Source: Glaciecola sp. KUL10
GTDB taxonomy: Bacteria > Pseudomonadota > Gammaproteobacteria > Enterobacterales > Alteromonadaceae
Assembly (NCBI RefSeq): GCF_003203515.1
Contig: NZ_BGNG01000009.1
Span: 1-64,000, forward strand
Direction of reading: 5' to 3'
Length of the DNA: 64,000 nucleotides
Position numbers and translations under genes: made by a program. The notes under the pieces are model-generated. The model saw only the letters and a list, made by a program, of their open reading frames with translations, did no database searches and was not told where the DNA came from. The stretch's first letter is position 1. Every line of letters begins with the position of its first letter. This document shows positions 11,301 to 19,085 of this stretch, in pieces.

Positions 11301-11827
11301 GTAACATCAGTGCTGCGAGTGCCAAAATACATCGCAAAAAACGCAACAAACAAAGAAGCGACAACCACAATAATTTGATTGTTTTCATGTTCTGTAACCG
11401 TTTCAAAAATAGACCCAATCGCTTTAAGTTGAAGCGCGATATAAGGAATAGTTGCTAGCAATGCGATAATGGTAACGAGTAATGCAACTACTTGGCGCTT
11501 GCCGTAGCGGGCGCTAATAAAGTCAGCAATAGTACTTATATGTTGCTTTTTACTGACATAAATCAGTTTGTAGATAAACTTGTAAAACAGTAAATAGACA
11601 AGGGCGGGGCCAAGTAGAATTGGCAGATACATCCAAGTATCACGACTTGCCTGACCTACTGCGCCGAAGAAGGTCCAGGCTGTGCAGTAGATACCCAGTG
11701 CCAAAGAGTAAACAAGTGGATGTGACGTTATCCAGCGTGAGGTAGGAGAGTTACGGTCTCCCCACTTGGCAACCCAAAACAAAAAACCTAAATATAAAAG
11801 GGCTAAAGCTAGCCATCCAAATGACAT
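8384..11827 (-). CDS. hybrid sensor kinase with Na+/solute symporter domain (CrbS-like)
   Basis: This is an inner-membrane hybrid histidine kinase of 1147 aa. The N-terminal half (about residues 1-490) is a multi-helix sodium:solute symporter-like domain with a linker. A PAS domain follows (IDQGISVVDKNLNLVAWN onward), then HisKA with phospho-acceptor H792 in LASHDVLQPLN, an ATPase domain (GIGIPKIQ and GIGLGLGVVKRL) and a C-terminal receiver with D1068 in LLVDYQLG. This architecture is that of CrbS, MxtR and related kinases, which control acs through a LuxR-type partner. The likely partner at 2238-2891 is about 5.5 kb away. It is divergent from the DUF4212/symporter operon. Whether the symporter part transports or only senses is unknown. 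Confidence 0.9.
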   Translation of the reverse strand: MSFGWLALALLYLGFLFWVAKWGDRNSPTSRWITSHPLVYSLALGIYCTAWTFFGAVGQASRDTWMYLPILLGPALVYLLFYKFIYKLIYVSKKQHISTIADFISARYGKRQVVALLVTIIALLATIPYIALQLKAIGSIFETVTEHENNQIIVVVASLFVAFFAMYFGTRSTDVTEYRRGLMLAISFESIIKLFALILVALVAFTYWQGTSERSFFNAYSAANSFSTFTSFSFWAQTLMAAAAVICLPRQFHVAVVDNLSLDHVKTARWVFPLYLIVMAMTIPIIAAAGNSIFQGTPTQPDSYVLALAKLSDSFLLQIIVFFGGLSAAIAMIIVATLTLSTMITNDVILPRLITDKAPDQMNKILRIKTTRRLVILGILGLAFLYQQQMAHQTSLASIGLIAFSLVIHLLPSIVGGLYWKKAHAHGVYAGLVAGLITWTMWLMLPVLGGSANGLQQTDLISQGAMISLFANTLAFVGFSWLSQSRLIDRIQAEAFVSPNVGQSDIREKLNVPVVVGDLHTLISKFTGEQRCDQLFNEYGAQNNVVINHQDSVDEQFIAFCERALGGVVGSSSSKALLDSVVRGKKLDITEVVNFFDDTAQAMQFNMSALMTSLENIDQGISVVDKNLNLVAWNKKYIDLFNFPDELVTIGSPIEALIRYNVLRGDCGPGEVENEVQKRLLHLREGTPHKFIRQRDDGRVIEMIGNPLPGGGFVTSFHDITGHVEIQQALEESNIDLEQRIRKRTEEVHSINAELRLEIEKRNGAEKELIRARREAEDANASKTRFLALASHDVLQPLNAAKLYLSALQESEHAPDTANIIKKLNDSVVSSEALISTILDISRLDQGELKPFIETVNVRELATPIINEMSMKASEKGLIFRSYIQDVWVSADRTYLYRVLQNFVSNAVKYTEKGKVLLTVRKQKGKASIQVRDTGIGIPKIQQAAIFSDFYRVDNNSEQGIGLGLGVVKRLTAQMDCSVKVDSEEGKGSTFTLLIDRVDPPEAPKVIVNASHSVFSGLKVLCVDDQQENLDAMYILLTKWGVEVDTATNYESALEVAKDFDPQILLVDYQLGKGPNGLDIIEALRQQSNTILPACLVTAKRDDDLVAQCREHGVNFMNKPLKPAKLRTLIQSMTKYIRNAKVKTKAE

Positions 11828-11906
11828 TTATTATCCTAACAAACTGTTTACATTCAATACTCTACCACACTATCAAAAAGGGTCTAAGACTACATACTCC
11901 TTCGTC

Positions 11907-11926
11907 GTAAGACCATGGTCTCATTT
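11907..11926 (+). promoter_or_regulatory. candidate CrbR-type operator before the acetate symporter
   Basis: GTAAGACCATGGTCTCATTT matches the acs upstream motif (104-123) at 17 of 20 bases and contains a perfect 12-bp dyad, AGACCATGGTCT (11910-11921). It lies in the 275-bp divergent region between the CrbS-like kinase and DUF4212, so it could control either or both. No other gene is seen in 11828-12102. Confidence 0.5.
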
Positions 11927-12102
11927 CCGATGCTTCGTGCACGCACTAAGCTATGTTACATCATTGTTAATGGATGCTTTCTTAGTTGTTGCACGTTGTT
12001 AAATTTTCAAAGTGAAAACCGATACAAAAGCAATTAAGAAAGCCTCCATCGACTTAATGAAATGTTAATAACATCTAAAAACACCTAACTGAGGACAAAA
12101 AG

Positions 12103-12369
12103 ATGGCATTTAAAAACGAAGGAGACCAGAAGGCTTACTGGAATGAAAATCTTTCACTCTTGTTCAAACTTCTAATTGTATGGTTTGTTGTGTCTTTCGG
12201 CGCAGGGATCCTATTTGTTGAGCAACTTAACCAAATCCAATTTTTTGGCTTTAAGTTAGGTTTTTGGTTTGCGCAGCAAGGCGCAATATATGTGTTCGTA
12301 GCATTGATATTCATCTATATGAAATTAATGAACGACATGGACAAAAAATACGGCGTAGAAGAGGAGTAA
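12103..12369 (+). CDS. DUF4212 small subunit of a Na+/solute symporter
   Basis: This is a small inner-membrane protein of 88 aa with two predicted helices (LLIVWFVVSFGAGILFV and GAIYVFVALIFIYMKLM). It matches the DUF4212 family, whose members nearly always precede a VC_2705-type sodium:solute symporter and are thought to be its small subunit. GAGG lies upstream of the ATG. Its stop is 4 bp before the symporter start, and the end of this gene (GAGGAGTAA) contains the ribosome-binding site of the next, so the two are translationally linked. Confidence 0.9.
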   Translation: MAFKNEGDQKAYWNENLSLLFKLLIVWFVVSFGAGILFVEQLNQIQFFGFKLGFWFAQQGAIYVFVALIFIYMKLMNDMDKKYGVEEE

Positions 12370-12373
12370 GACC

Positions 12374-14080
12374 ATGGATGTTCAAACGTTAACTTTTATC
12401 ATCGTAGGTGCTTCTTTCCTACTTTATATCGGCATCGCCATTTGGGCGCGCGCCGGAACAACAAACGACTTTTACGTTGCTGGCGGTGGAGTTCCACCTG
12501 TTATGAATGGTATGGCAACTGCCGCCGATTGGATGTCAGCTGCATCATTTATTTCAATGGCGGGTCTTATTTCATTCATGGGCTATGACGGTGCGGTTTA
12601 CCTATTAGGGTGGACTGGCGGTTACGTGCTACTAGCATTGTGTCTTGCGCCGTACTTACGCAAGTTTGGAAAGTTTACGGTTCCTGACTTTATTGGCGAC
12701 CGTTACTACTCGCAAACTGCGCGCACGGTAGCTGTACTATGTGCAATTTTCGTTTGTTTCACTTACGTTGCGGGTCAAATGCGTGGTGTAGGTGTTGTAT
12801 TCTCTCGTTTCTTAGAAGTTGATATCGTAACAGGTGTTGTCATCGGTATGTTCATCGTTTTCTTCTACACCGTATTAGGTGGAATGAAAGGGATTACGTA
12901 TACACAAGTTGCTCAGTACTGCGTATTGATTTTTGCTTACCTTGTACCTGCAGTATTTATTTCAATGATGGTAACGGGTCACATCTTGCCGCAAACAGGC
13001 TTTGGTGCGACGCTTGTTGATGGCTCTGGGGTGTATCTGCTTGAAAAACTCGATGGCTTGTCCACCGAACTCGGGTTTAATCAATATACTGATGGCTCTA
13101 AGAGTATGATCGACGTATTCTGTATTACCTTTGCACTTATGGTCGGTACGGCAGGTCTTCCACACGTAATCGTGCGCTTCTTCACGGTACCTAAAGTACG
13201 TGATGCACGTAAGTCTGCTGGCTATGCGTTAGCGTTTATCGCTATTCTTTATACCACTGCTCCTTCGCTAGCTGCATTTGCTCGTGTCAACATGATTGAA
13301 ACAATCAATGGCCCACAAGCAACGGGTACTTCGTATGCTGAAGCGCCAAGCTGGATTAAGAACTGGGAAAAAACAGGTCTCATTACGCATACAGATAAGA
13401 ACGGCGACGGTAAAATGTTCTACTCTGGTGACGAGCGTAACGAGATGAAAATCGACCGCGACATCATGGTTCTTGCTAACCCAGAAATCGCTAACCTTCC
13501 TGCATGGGTGATTGCATTGGTCGCTGCCGGTGGTGTCGCTGCTGCATTATCAACATCTGCGGGTCTGTTATTAGTTGTTTCAACTTCTATTTCGCATGAC
13601 TTGTTGAAGAAAACGCTGACGCCTGATATTTCAGATAAGGCCGAGTTGATGAGTGCCCGAGTAGCTGCTGCAGTAGCAATTGCAATTGCAGGTTACTTCG
13701 GTATCAATCCGCCCGGGTTTGTGGGGCAGGTAGTAGCATTTGCATTCGGCCTAGCCGCATCAAGCTTCTTCCCTGCAATCATCATGGGTATCTTTAGCAA
13801 GCGTATGAACGATAAAGGTGCTGTTGCCGGTATGATTTCTGGTATCGTATTCACAGCAGCGTATATTGTTTACTTCAAGTTTGTTAATCCTGCGGCTAAC
13901 GTACCGGCTAACTGGTTCTTAGGTATATCGCCTGAAGGTATCGGTACAATTGGTATGGTGGTTAACTTTGCAGTTGCTTTCGCAGTGTTTAAAATGACTG
14001 ACGAAGCACCAAAAGAAATCCAAGACTTAGTTGAAAGCATTCGTTTCCCTAAAGGTTCAGGCGAAGCATCTGCTCACTAA
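12374..14080 (+). CDS. sodium:solute symporter, probable acetate/monocarboxylate uptake
   Basis: This is an inner-membrane SSS-family transporter of 568 aa with about 13 hydrophobic helices. It opens with FYVAGGGVPPVMNGMATAAD, typical of the ActP/VC_2705 group, and has the SSS signature around GLPHVIVRFFTVP. A hydrophilic insert near residues 335-365 carries a DKNGDGKMFYSGDE stretch, reminiscent of a Ca-binding loop. It is cotranscribed with DUF4212 and ends at a strong terminator. Acetate as substrate is inferred from the family and from the neighbouring acs and CrbS-like genes. Confidence 0.9.
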   Translation: MDVQTLTFIIVGASFLLYIGIAIWARAGTTNDFYVAGGGVPPVMNGMATAADWMSAASFISMAGLISFMGYDGAVYLLGWTGGYVLLALCLAPYLRKFGKFTVPDFIGDRYYSQTARTVAVLCAIFVCFTYVAGQMRGVGVVFSRFLEVDIVTGVVIGMFIVFFYTVLGGMKGITYTQVAQYCVLIFAYLVPAVFISMMVTGHILPQTGFGATLVDGSGVYLLEKLDGLSTELGFNQYTDGSKSMIDVFCITFALMVGTAGLPHVIVRFFTVPKVRDARKSAGYALAFIAILYTTAPSLAAFARVNMIETINGPQATGTSYAEAPSWIKNWEKTGLITHTDKNGDGKMFYSGDERNEMKIDRDIMVLANPEIANLPAWVIALVAAGGVAAALSTSAGLLLVVSTSISHDLLKKTLTPDISDKAELMSARVAAAVAIAIAGYFGINPPGFVGQVVAFAFGLAASSFFPAIIMGIFSKRMNDKGAVAGMISGIVFTAAYIVYFKFVNPAANVPANWFLGISPEGIGTIGMVVNFAVAFAVFKMTDEAPKEIQDLVESIRFPKGSGEASAH

Positions 14081-14131
14081 AATGAAATGCTAATTCAACC
14101 AATAGGCGCATCAACAATGAAGCGCATTGTT

Positions 14132-14157
14132 AGCCCGAACCTAGTTCGGGCTTTTTT
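14132..14157 (+). terminator. rho-independent terminator
   Basis: AGCCCGAAC (14132-14140), a 3-nt loop and GTTCGGGCT (14144-14152), followed by a run of T. It ends the DUF4212-symporter operon just before the DUF294 gene. Confidence 0.92.
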
Positions 14158-14173
14158 ATGTTAGGTAGTGCGT

Positions 14174-16006
14174 ATGAACGTTATCCCAAATCAAATCATC
14201 GAATTTTTAAAGTCTTCCGGTCCATTTGATGAGCTTGAGCAAGAGGACTTACATGAAATAGCTCGGCACTCACGGATAGTGTATTTAACATCTGAAAATC
14301 AACAAGAAATGCTTGAGCAACATGCCAATTGTTTATATTTGATTCAAAGTGGGCAGTTTTCAGTAAAGGACTCAGATGGTGAATTACAGCATTTAAGTGA
14401 AGGCGATTATTTTAATTATGCAGCTCTACTGGATAAGGTGGCCTACAAGCTCGTCGTGACTGTCGAAAGCGCGGGTTTGATATTATGTCTACCTGCAAGA
14501 GAGTTTGAGTTGGCACTTACTAACTCTAAGGTTGCTCAGTTCTTTGCCGCTGCCAAAGAAAATGTATTACAACATGAAGCGGTAAATGACTCTAACTCAA
14601 TGTGGCTACACAAACCATTGAGCGAAGTAGCTGAAATTAAACCCATCACTATTTCGCAAACCGACTCCATCCAGAGTGCAGGCGCGTTAATGAGTCAAAA
14701 GCGCATATCTTCAGTGTTGATCATCGAAAACAAACAATTATTAGGGATTGTGACTGACAGGGACTTGCGCAATAGAGTGGTTGCTCAAGGCCTGAATATG
14801 CAATTGCCCGTTAAACAAATAATGACTGAAACCCCGGCTTTTTTAACCAGCAACAGAACGCTGTTTGATGCAGTGTGTTTAATGAACGAGCGCACGATTA
14901 ATCACTTACCAGTGCTTGATTTTAAAACCCGTGAGCCGGTTGGGATGATCACCGCAACTGATATTTTTAAGCAACAACGCAACAATGTTCTGTTCGTGAT
15001 CAGTGATATTTCAAAAGCACAAAACCTTTATGAGTTGACTCGATGCGCATGGCAGTTACCGCACTACTTTGCATCAAGTGCAAAACGGTTGGGTGACTTT
15101 GATATCGTTGGCAAAGTGCTTTCTCAAGCAACTGATGTGATGACTCGTAGGTTGATTACTTTTTTTCAGCAACAACATGGCGAAGCCCCCATGCCTTATT
15201 GTTGGCTTGTGTATGGCTCGCAAGCGCGCGAAGACCAAACCATGGGGTCAGATCAAGATAACGCTTTATTACTTGCCTACAAACCTAATGAAGAGCAGGC
15301 TGAATATTTTGAAAAACTGGCTTCTTATGTCTGCTTGGGGTTGGGAAAATGCGGCATTAAATTGTGCGATGGCAATATAATGGCATCCAATCCAGAGTTG
15401 CGAAAAAGTGTCGATGAGGCGATAGACGAAGCAAAAGAATGGATACGGCAACCCACTCCCGAAGCAATTTTAAGCTTCAATATTTTCCTAGATGCTCGCG
15501 CAGCTGCAGGAGATAAAAGCTTATTCGAGCAACTTCAAAAAGCCCGACAATCAATGTTTAAGCAGTCTATGTTTTTAGCAGCTTTAGCAAGGGAAGCTAA
15601 TCAAGTTAGCGTACCTTTGTCGATATTTCATAAATTTGTTTATGTCAAAGGCAGAAAAGAGAAGGATAGCATCGATATCAAAACAACCGCTGTCGCTATC
15701 GTGAATAGCCTTGTTCGTTTACATGCCCTGGCCAATGGCGTAAATGTACCTTCTACCGTTGCTCGTCTAAGGAACTTGCCCGAAGACTGCGGTATCAGTA
15801 AGGGTGATCGAAAGAATCTTGCTGATATTTGGATGTTTTTAAATCGTCTTAGGTGGCGTCATCAATTAAACAACAAAGTGCAAGATAACTTTGTTCGCAT
15901 TAGCGATTTATCTTCTTTGGAGAAGCATCAACTAAAAGCGGCATTTAAAACAATTCATCGAGCGCAGCAAGCGGCAATATTGAAGTATTCAGGTGGAATC
16001 GGTTAA
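14174..16006 (+). CDS. cyclic-nucleotide-like/CBS/DUF294 nucleotidyltransferase-like protein
   Basis: This is a soluble three-part protein of 610 aa. A cNMP-binding-like domain (about 1-130) is followed by a CBS pair (about 150-270; SSVLIIENKQLLGIVTDRDLR and HLPVLD), then a DUF294 nucleotidyltransferase-like domain with GSQAREDQTMGSDQDNALL, which holds the GSxxRxE/D and DxD features, and a C-terminal helical domain. The family is routinely found next to DUF4212-symporter genes and is assumed to regulate them by adenylate sensing or nucleotidyl transfer; no activity is proven. I prefer ATG 14174 because AGG at 14163-14165 is spaced 8 nt; a GTG at 14168 is possible. Confidence 0.87.
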   Translation: MNVIPNQIIEFLKSSGPFDELEQEDLHEIARHSRIVYLTSENQQEMLEQHANCLYLIQSGQFSVKDSDGELQHLSEGDYFNYAALLDKVAYKLVVTVESAGLILCLPAREFELALTNSKVAQFFAAAKENVLQHEAVNDSNSMWLHKPLSEVAEIKPITISQTDSIQSAGALMSQKRISSVLIIENKQLLGIVTDRDLRNRVVAQGLNMQLPVKQIMTETPAFLTSNRTLFDAVCLMNERTINHLPVLDFKTREPVGMITATDIFKQQRNNVLFVISDISKAQNLYELTRCAWQLPHYFASSAKRLGDFDIVGKVLSQATDVMTRRLITFFQQQHGEAPMPYCWLVYGSQAREDQTMGSDQDNALLLAYKPNEEQAEYFEKLASYVCLGLGKCGIKLCDGNIMASNPELRKSVDEAIDEAKEWIRQPTPEAILSFNIFLDARAAAGDKSLFEQLQKARQSMFKQSMFLAALAREANQVSVPLSIFHKFVYVKGRKEKDSIDIKTTAVAIVNSLVRLHALANGVNVPSTVARLRNLPEDCGISKGDRKNLADIWMFLNRLRWRHQLNNKVQDNFVRISDLSSLEKHQLKAAFKTIHRAQQAAILKYSGGIG

Positions 16007-16689
16007 TGAAGTCATTTATCTCAAAGTTGTTTAATCGCCCCATTTCACTTCCTCAAAAATGGCATCAGGTTGCTATTCAAGATATTGATCTTCTGTCGAT
16101 TGACTTAGAGTTGACCTGCTTAGATCCTGCTATCTCAAAAGTGACCTCTGCTGGATGGGTACAAGGCAAAAATCAACAAATTAATATGAGTTCTTCTCGT
16201 TATTTTGTGACGCGGGCTGGTGGTGATTTACAGCAAAGTCCGGTAATTCATGGGCTAACAGAAAAAGACTTAGCCCAAGGTGCACATGTAAAAGAAGTGA
16301 TAAATGAGCTTGTACCCTTAGTGCCTGACAATGTTTGGGTATTACATAATGCTAATTTAGATTTGGGTATTTTAAGCAGAGTAACAAAAGCACTCAATTT
16401 GCCAAAAATGACAGTCATCACTATTGATACCATGCAAATTGAGCTTTACTTGCAGCGAAAAGCCGATCAAGCAATTAAGCCCGATAGTGTCACCTTAGAA
16501 AACTGTCGACGCAGACATAAACTCCCACCTGTGCCCTGTCACAATGCTTTAGATGATGCAATGGCAACGCTTCAATTACTATTTGCGCAGTTGTATAGCT
16601 TAAGTAAAAAACAACCACTTATACTGAATGACTTATTGCATACTAATGCTGTTCAACAGTTCGAACTAGGCGAAAACGCGACGAATTAA
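16006..16689 (+). CDS. DnaQ-like 3'-5' exonuclease
   Basis: This is a DEDDh-type exonuclease of 227 aa. Exo I is SIDLELTCLD (D33, E35), Exo II is HNANLDLGIL and Exo III is HNALDDAMA (HxxxxD). It resembles the proofreading epsilon-subunit fold, but the polymerase-binding tail of DnaQ is not evident. The ATG overlaps the stop of the DUF294 gene by one base (TAATG), so the two are coupled. This pairing recurs beside DUF4212-symporter genes. The function in acetate metabolism, if any, is unknown. Confidence 0.88.
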   Translation: MKSFISKLFNRPISLPQKWHQVAIQDIDLLSIDLELTCLDPAISKVTSAGWVQGKNQQINMSSSRYFVTRAGGDLQQSPVIHGLTEKDLAQGAHVKEVINELVPLVPDNVWVLHNANLDLGILSRVTKALNLPKMTVITIDTMQIELYLQRKADQAIKPDSVTLENCRRRHKLPPVPCHNALDDAMATLQLLFAQLYSLSKKQPLILNDLLHTNAVQQFELGENATN

Positions 16690-16818
16690 GCGATAGTTTT
16701 TGCTTCCTTTAAAAACATTTATTAGCACTTAGAATGACGAACAATAATAAAAAGAGGTTGTTAATTTTGTGTTAATTAAGTTTGCGCGCTATTATTAAGG
16801 TTGGCAAAGGAGGCGACT

Positions 16819-18024
16819 ATGCTTAAAAAGCCAATGTTATTAATATTCAGTATTTTAGGGCTAGCAGCGTGCAGCAGCACCCAAATTACAACTAACAAAA
16901 TTGATCATGCTAGTTATTTATTGCCGACTGTTGCGGGTGATAAATCTACCCCTTTTCATCAAAGCAATCAGCATGCTCTCAACAAGGCGATTGAGATAGA
17001 AACCCCTGAACAAATCTTCGCTTTGAATGATGAAGCGATAGGATTTGTCACAAAAGTGGTTAATTCAGATCTCGATGATGACGGCAAAGTCAGAGCCTTA
17101 ATTAATCATATTTTTGACCGGGCTGACCTAGAGATGCTCTATAGTGCAACTGCGAACACCAGTGCAGCAAAAACCTATGAAACAGGATATGCCAACTGTT
17201 TATCACTCACTATTTTGAGTTATGCAATGACGCAAAGAGCTGGGCTAAAAAGCCATTTTCAACGCGTAAATATCCCTGAGTTTTGGACCCGAAGAGAAGG
17301 AAGCTCACTGATAAATGGGCATATCAACCTGCGTGTCATGGTAGATAAGCAGTTTGGTATACAAAATATCCAGCAAAAAAATGTCATCGTTGATTTTGAT
17401 ACTCAGATTAGGCGACGAGGTTTTACAAGCACTGATGTGAGTAAAGAGCGCATTACCGCAATGTTTTACAACAACAAAGGGGCAGAGCTACTTTTAAAGA
17501 AAGATAACTACAATGCTTACCGGTTTTTAAGTGAGGCAGTAAAAACCGATACTATGTTCAGTGATGCATGGGTGAACTTAGGGCTTTTGTATCGGCGCTT
17601 GGGTGAATACAGTCTTGCTGAGTCTGTATATGAATTAGCTGCTCAACTCGATACAAAGAATTTAACTGCACTTGATAACCTTGCTTATTTATATGATTTT
17701 CAGGGTTTAAATAATAAGGCCGAAAAAGTCAGGTCTAAGTTACAATTTAGGCGGCAACGCAATCCGTTTTATCACATGATGTTGGGTGAAATAGCGTATG
17801 AAGAAAATCAATATGAACTAAGCATCAGACACTTTAATGATGCTATCTCAATAGACAGAGAGCAGCACTTGTTTTACTTCGGTTTGGCCAAAGCTCACTA
17901 TGCCAGTGGAGATAAAAAGTTGGCGCAACGCTATTTGAAAAGGGCGAAGCGTAATTCGTTGGATGATGAGCTTAGTGATTTATATGCGAGCAAGCTACAG
18001 GCGATTAACTTAGGTACGCATTGA
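16819..18024 (+). CDS. lipoprotein with transglutaminase-like core and TPR repeats
   Basis: This is an envelope lipoprotein of 401 aa. The signal peptide ends in the lipobox GLAAC (Cys18). The middle of the protein looks transglutaminase-like: C127 in GYANCLSLTIL, a histidine in NGHINLRV and an aspartate in VDFDTQ could form a Cys-His-Asp triad. From about residue 215 there are at least four tetratricopeptide-type helix pairs (DAWVNLGLLYRRLGEYSLAE and similar). The start is ATG 16819, just after GGAGG at 16808-16812; the in-frame TTG at 16801 lies upstream of that site and is rejected. The partner and substrate are not known. Confidence 0.82.
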   Translation: MLKKPMLLIFSILGLAACSSTQITTNKIDHASYLLPTVAGDKSTPFHQSNQHALNKAIEIETPEQIFALNDEAIGFVTKVVNSDLDDDGKVRALINHIFDRADLEMLYSATANTSAAKTYETGYANCLSLTILSYAMTQRAGLKSHFQRVNIPEFWTRREGSSLINGHINLRVMVDKQFGIQNIQQKNVIVDFDTQIRRRGFTSTDVSKERITAMFYNNKGAELLLKKDNYNAYRFLSEAVKTDTMFSDAWVNLGLLYRRLGEYSLAESVYELAAQLDTKNLTALDNLAYLYDFQGLNNKAEKVRSKLQFRRQRNPFYHMMLGEIAYEENQYELSIRHFNDAISIDREQHLFYFGLAKAHYASGDKKLAQRYLKRAKRNSLDDELSDLYASKLQAINLGTH

Positions 18025-18062
18025 TTCATATTGACTTCTTGGGTCGGTGCTTCGTAAGGTAT

Positions 18063-18105
18063 ATTCAGCTTTTGTCAGGGAAAGGCATTCTCTGACGCGC
18101 TGAAT
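18063..18105 (+). terminator. nested hairpin after the TPR lipoprotein
   Basis: ATTCAGC (18063-18069) pairs with GCTGAAT (18099-18105), and inside it GTCAGGGA (18074-18081) pairs with TCTCTGAC (18089-18096, one G-T pair). There is no T-run. It may stabilise or end the upstream mRNA. The same ATTCAGC/GCTGAAT arms flank the large palindrome at 42251-42379. Confidence 0.4.
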
Positions 18106-18216
18106 GTTCTTTAGTAATGTGTTCTCGATAGTTTGATTGAGTGTCTGAACAATCCACCCTTTACGAGTAAGTCCATTTCCGCTGATACCTTGATCACAGG
18201 TATTCCCTAACTAACC

Positions 18217-19056
18217 CTACAAAACGCCTAATTCAGTTAGTCTTTCATGCAAATATGTACCGGCTGTATGTCTTTCAGACAACTTAACGTCAGGGCGAGG
18301 GTGCAAAAACAGCGGTAATGAAATACGCGCTTTTGTTACATCGGTGCCTTCTGGGTTAATCACTCGGTGTGTAGTTGATGGGAAGTAATGACCAGAGGCT
18401 TCTTGCAGCATATCTCCGATATTAACGATCAAGTTACCGAAGTCACAAGGTACATCTAACCATGTTCCATCTTTTGCTTTTACTTGCAGACCGGGCTCGT
18501 TAGCTGCCGGTAGAAGGGTGATGAGATTTATATCTTCATGTGCTGCAGCGCGTATTGCATCTGGCTCTTCATCGCCCGCAAGCGGCGGATAATGCAGGAC
18601 ACGTAGGAGTGTTTGCTCACTGTCATCTATCATGCTTGAAAGCGGCATACTGTAATGCTTGCTAACTTCTTCTGGTGATTCGTTTTCAATCCATGAGAGT
18701 AATTCGGCAGCCAAGCTTGAGGTGTTTTTATAATACGTACTCAACTCTTCTCTAAGCGCATCTGGGCATTGACCCCATGGGTAATAGTGAAAATACTCTT
18801 TGATATCTTTTTTCTTAAAGCCTTTTGCTACTTCAGACACGCTTTGTGGAAAGAAGCCATCTTGTTTGTCTTTGTTATAGACAAACTTGTTCTTTTCATA
18901 GGTGTTAAAAAAGGCTTCCCAATTTTTATAGATACTGGCCACGCTTGACTGTTGTATCGGGTGGTTTTTTAATACACCAAAGCCTGTTTGTCTTAAAGAC
19001 TCAACAAATTCTTGCGCCGCGTTAGGGGCATTGTAATCAACTGCTTTTAACTGCAT
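18217..19056 (-). CDS. 2-oxoglutarate/Fe(II) oxygenase, isopenicillin N synthase-like
   Basis: This is a cytoplasmic non-haem iron oxygenase of 279 aa. The metal triad is visible as H173 and D175 (AAHEDINLITLL) and H230 (STTHRVINP), and the co-substrate carboxylate site as R244/S246 (KARISLPLF). It belongs to the isopenicillin-N-synthase-like family, which also oxidises many small molecules, so the substrate is open. It starts 29 bp after the nupC stop on the same strand and is probably cotranscribed with udk and nupC. That suggests, without proving, a role linked to a nucleoside or nucleobase. Confidence 0.88.
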   Translation of the reverse strand: MQLKAVDYNAPNAAQEFVESLRQTGFGVLKNHPIQQSSVASIYKNWEAFFNTYEKNKFVYNKDKQDGFFPQSVSEVAKGFKKKDIKEYFHYYPWGQCPDALREELSTYYKNTSSLAAELLSWIENESPEEVSKHYSMPLSSMIDDSEQTLLRVLHYPPLAGDEEPDAIRAAAHEDINLITLLPAANEPGLQVKAKDGTWLDVPCDFGNLIVNIGDMLQEASGHYFPSTTHRVINPEGTDVTKARISLPLFLHPRPDVKLSERHTAGTYLHERLTELGVL

Positions 19057-19085
19057 AACACTCTCTTACTTCATTAATAATTTAA

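Noticed and set aside
11766-12002. 78-aa + strand frame across the CrbS-like kinase start
   Set aside because: It begins inside the kinase gene on the other strand and crosses the divergent promoter; no ribosome site.
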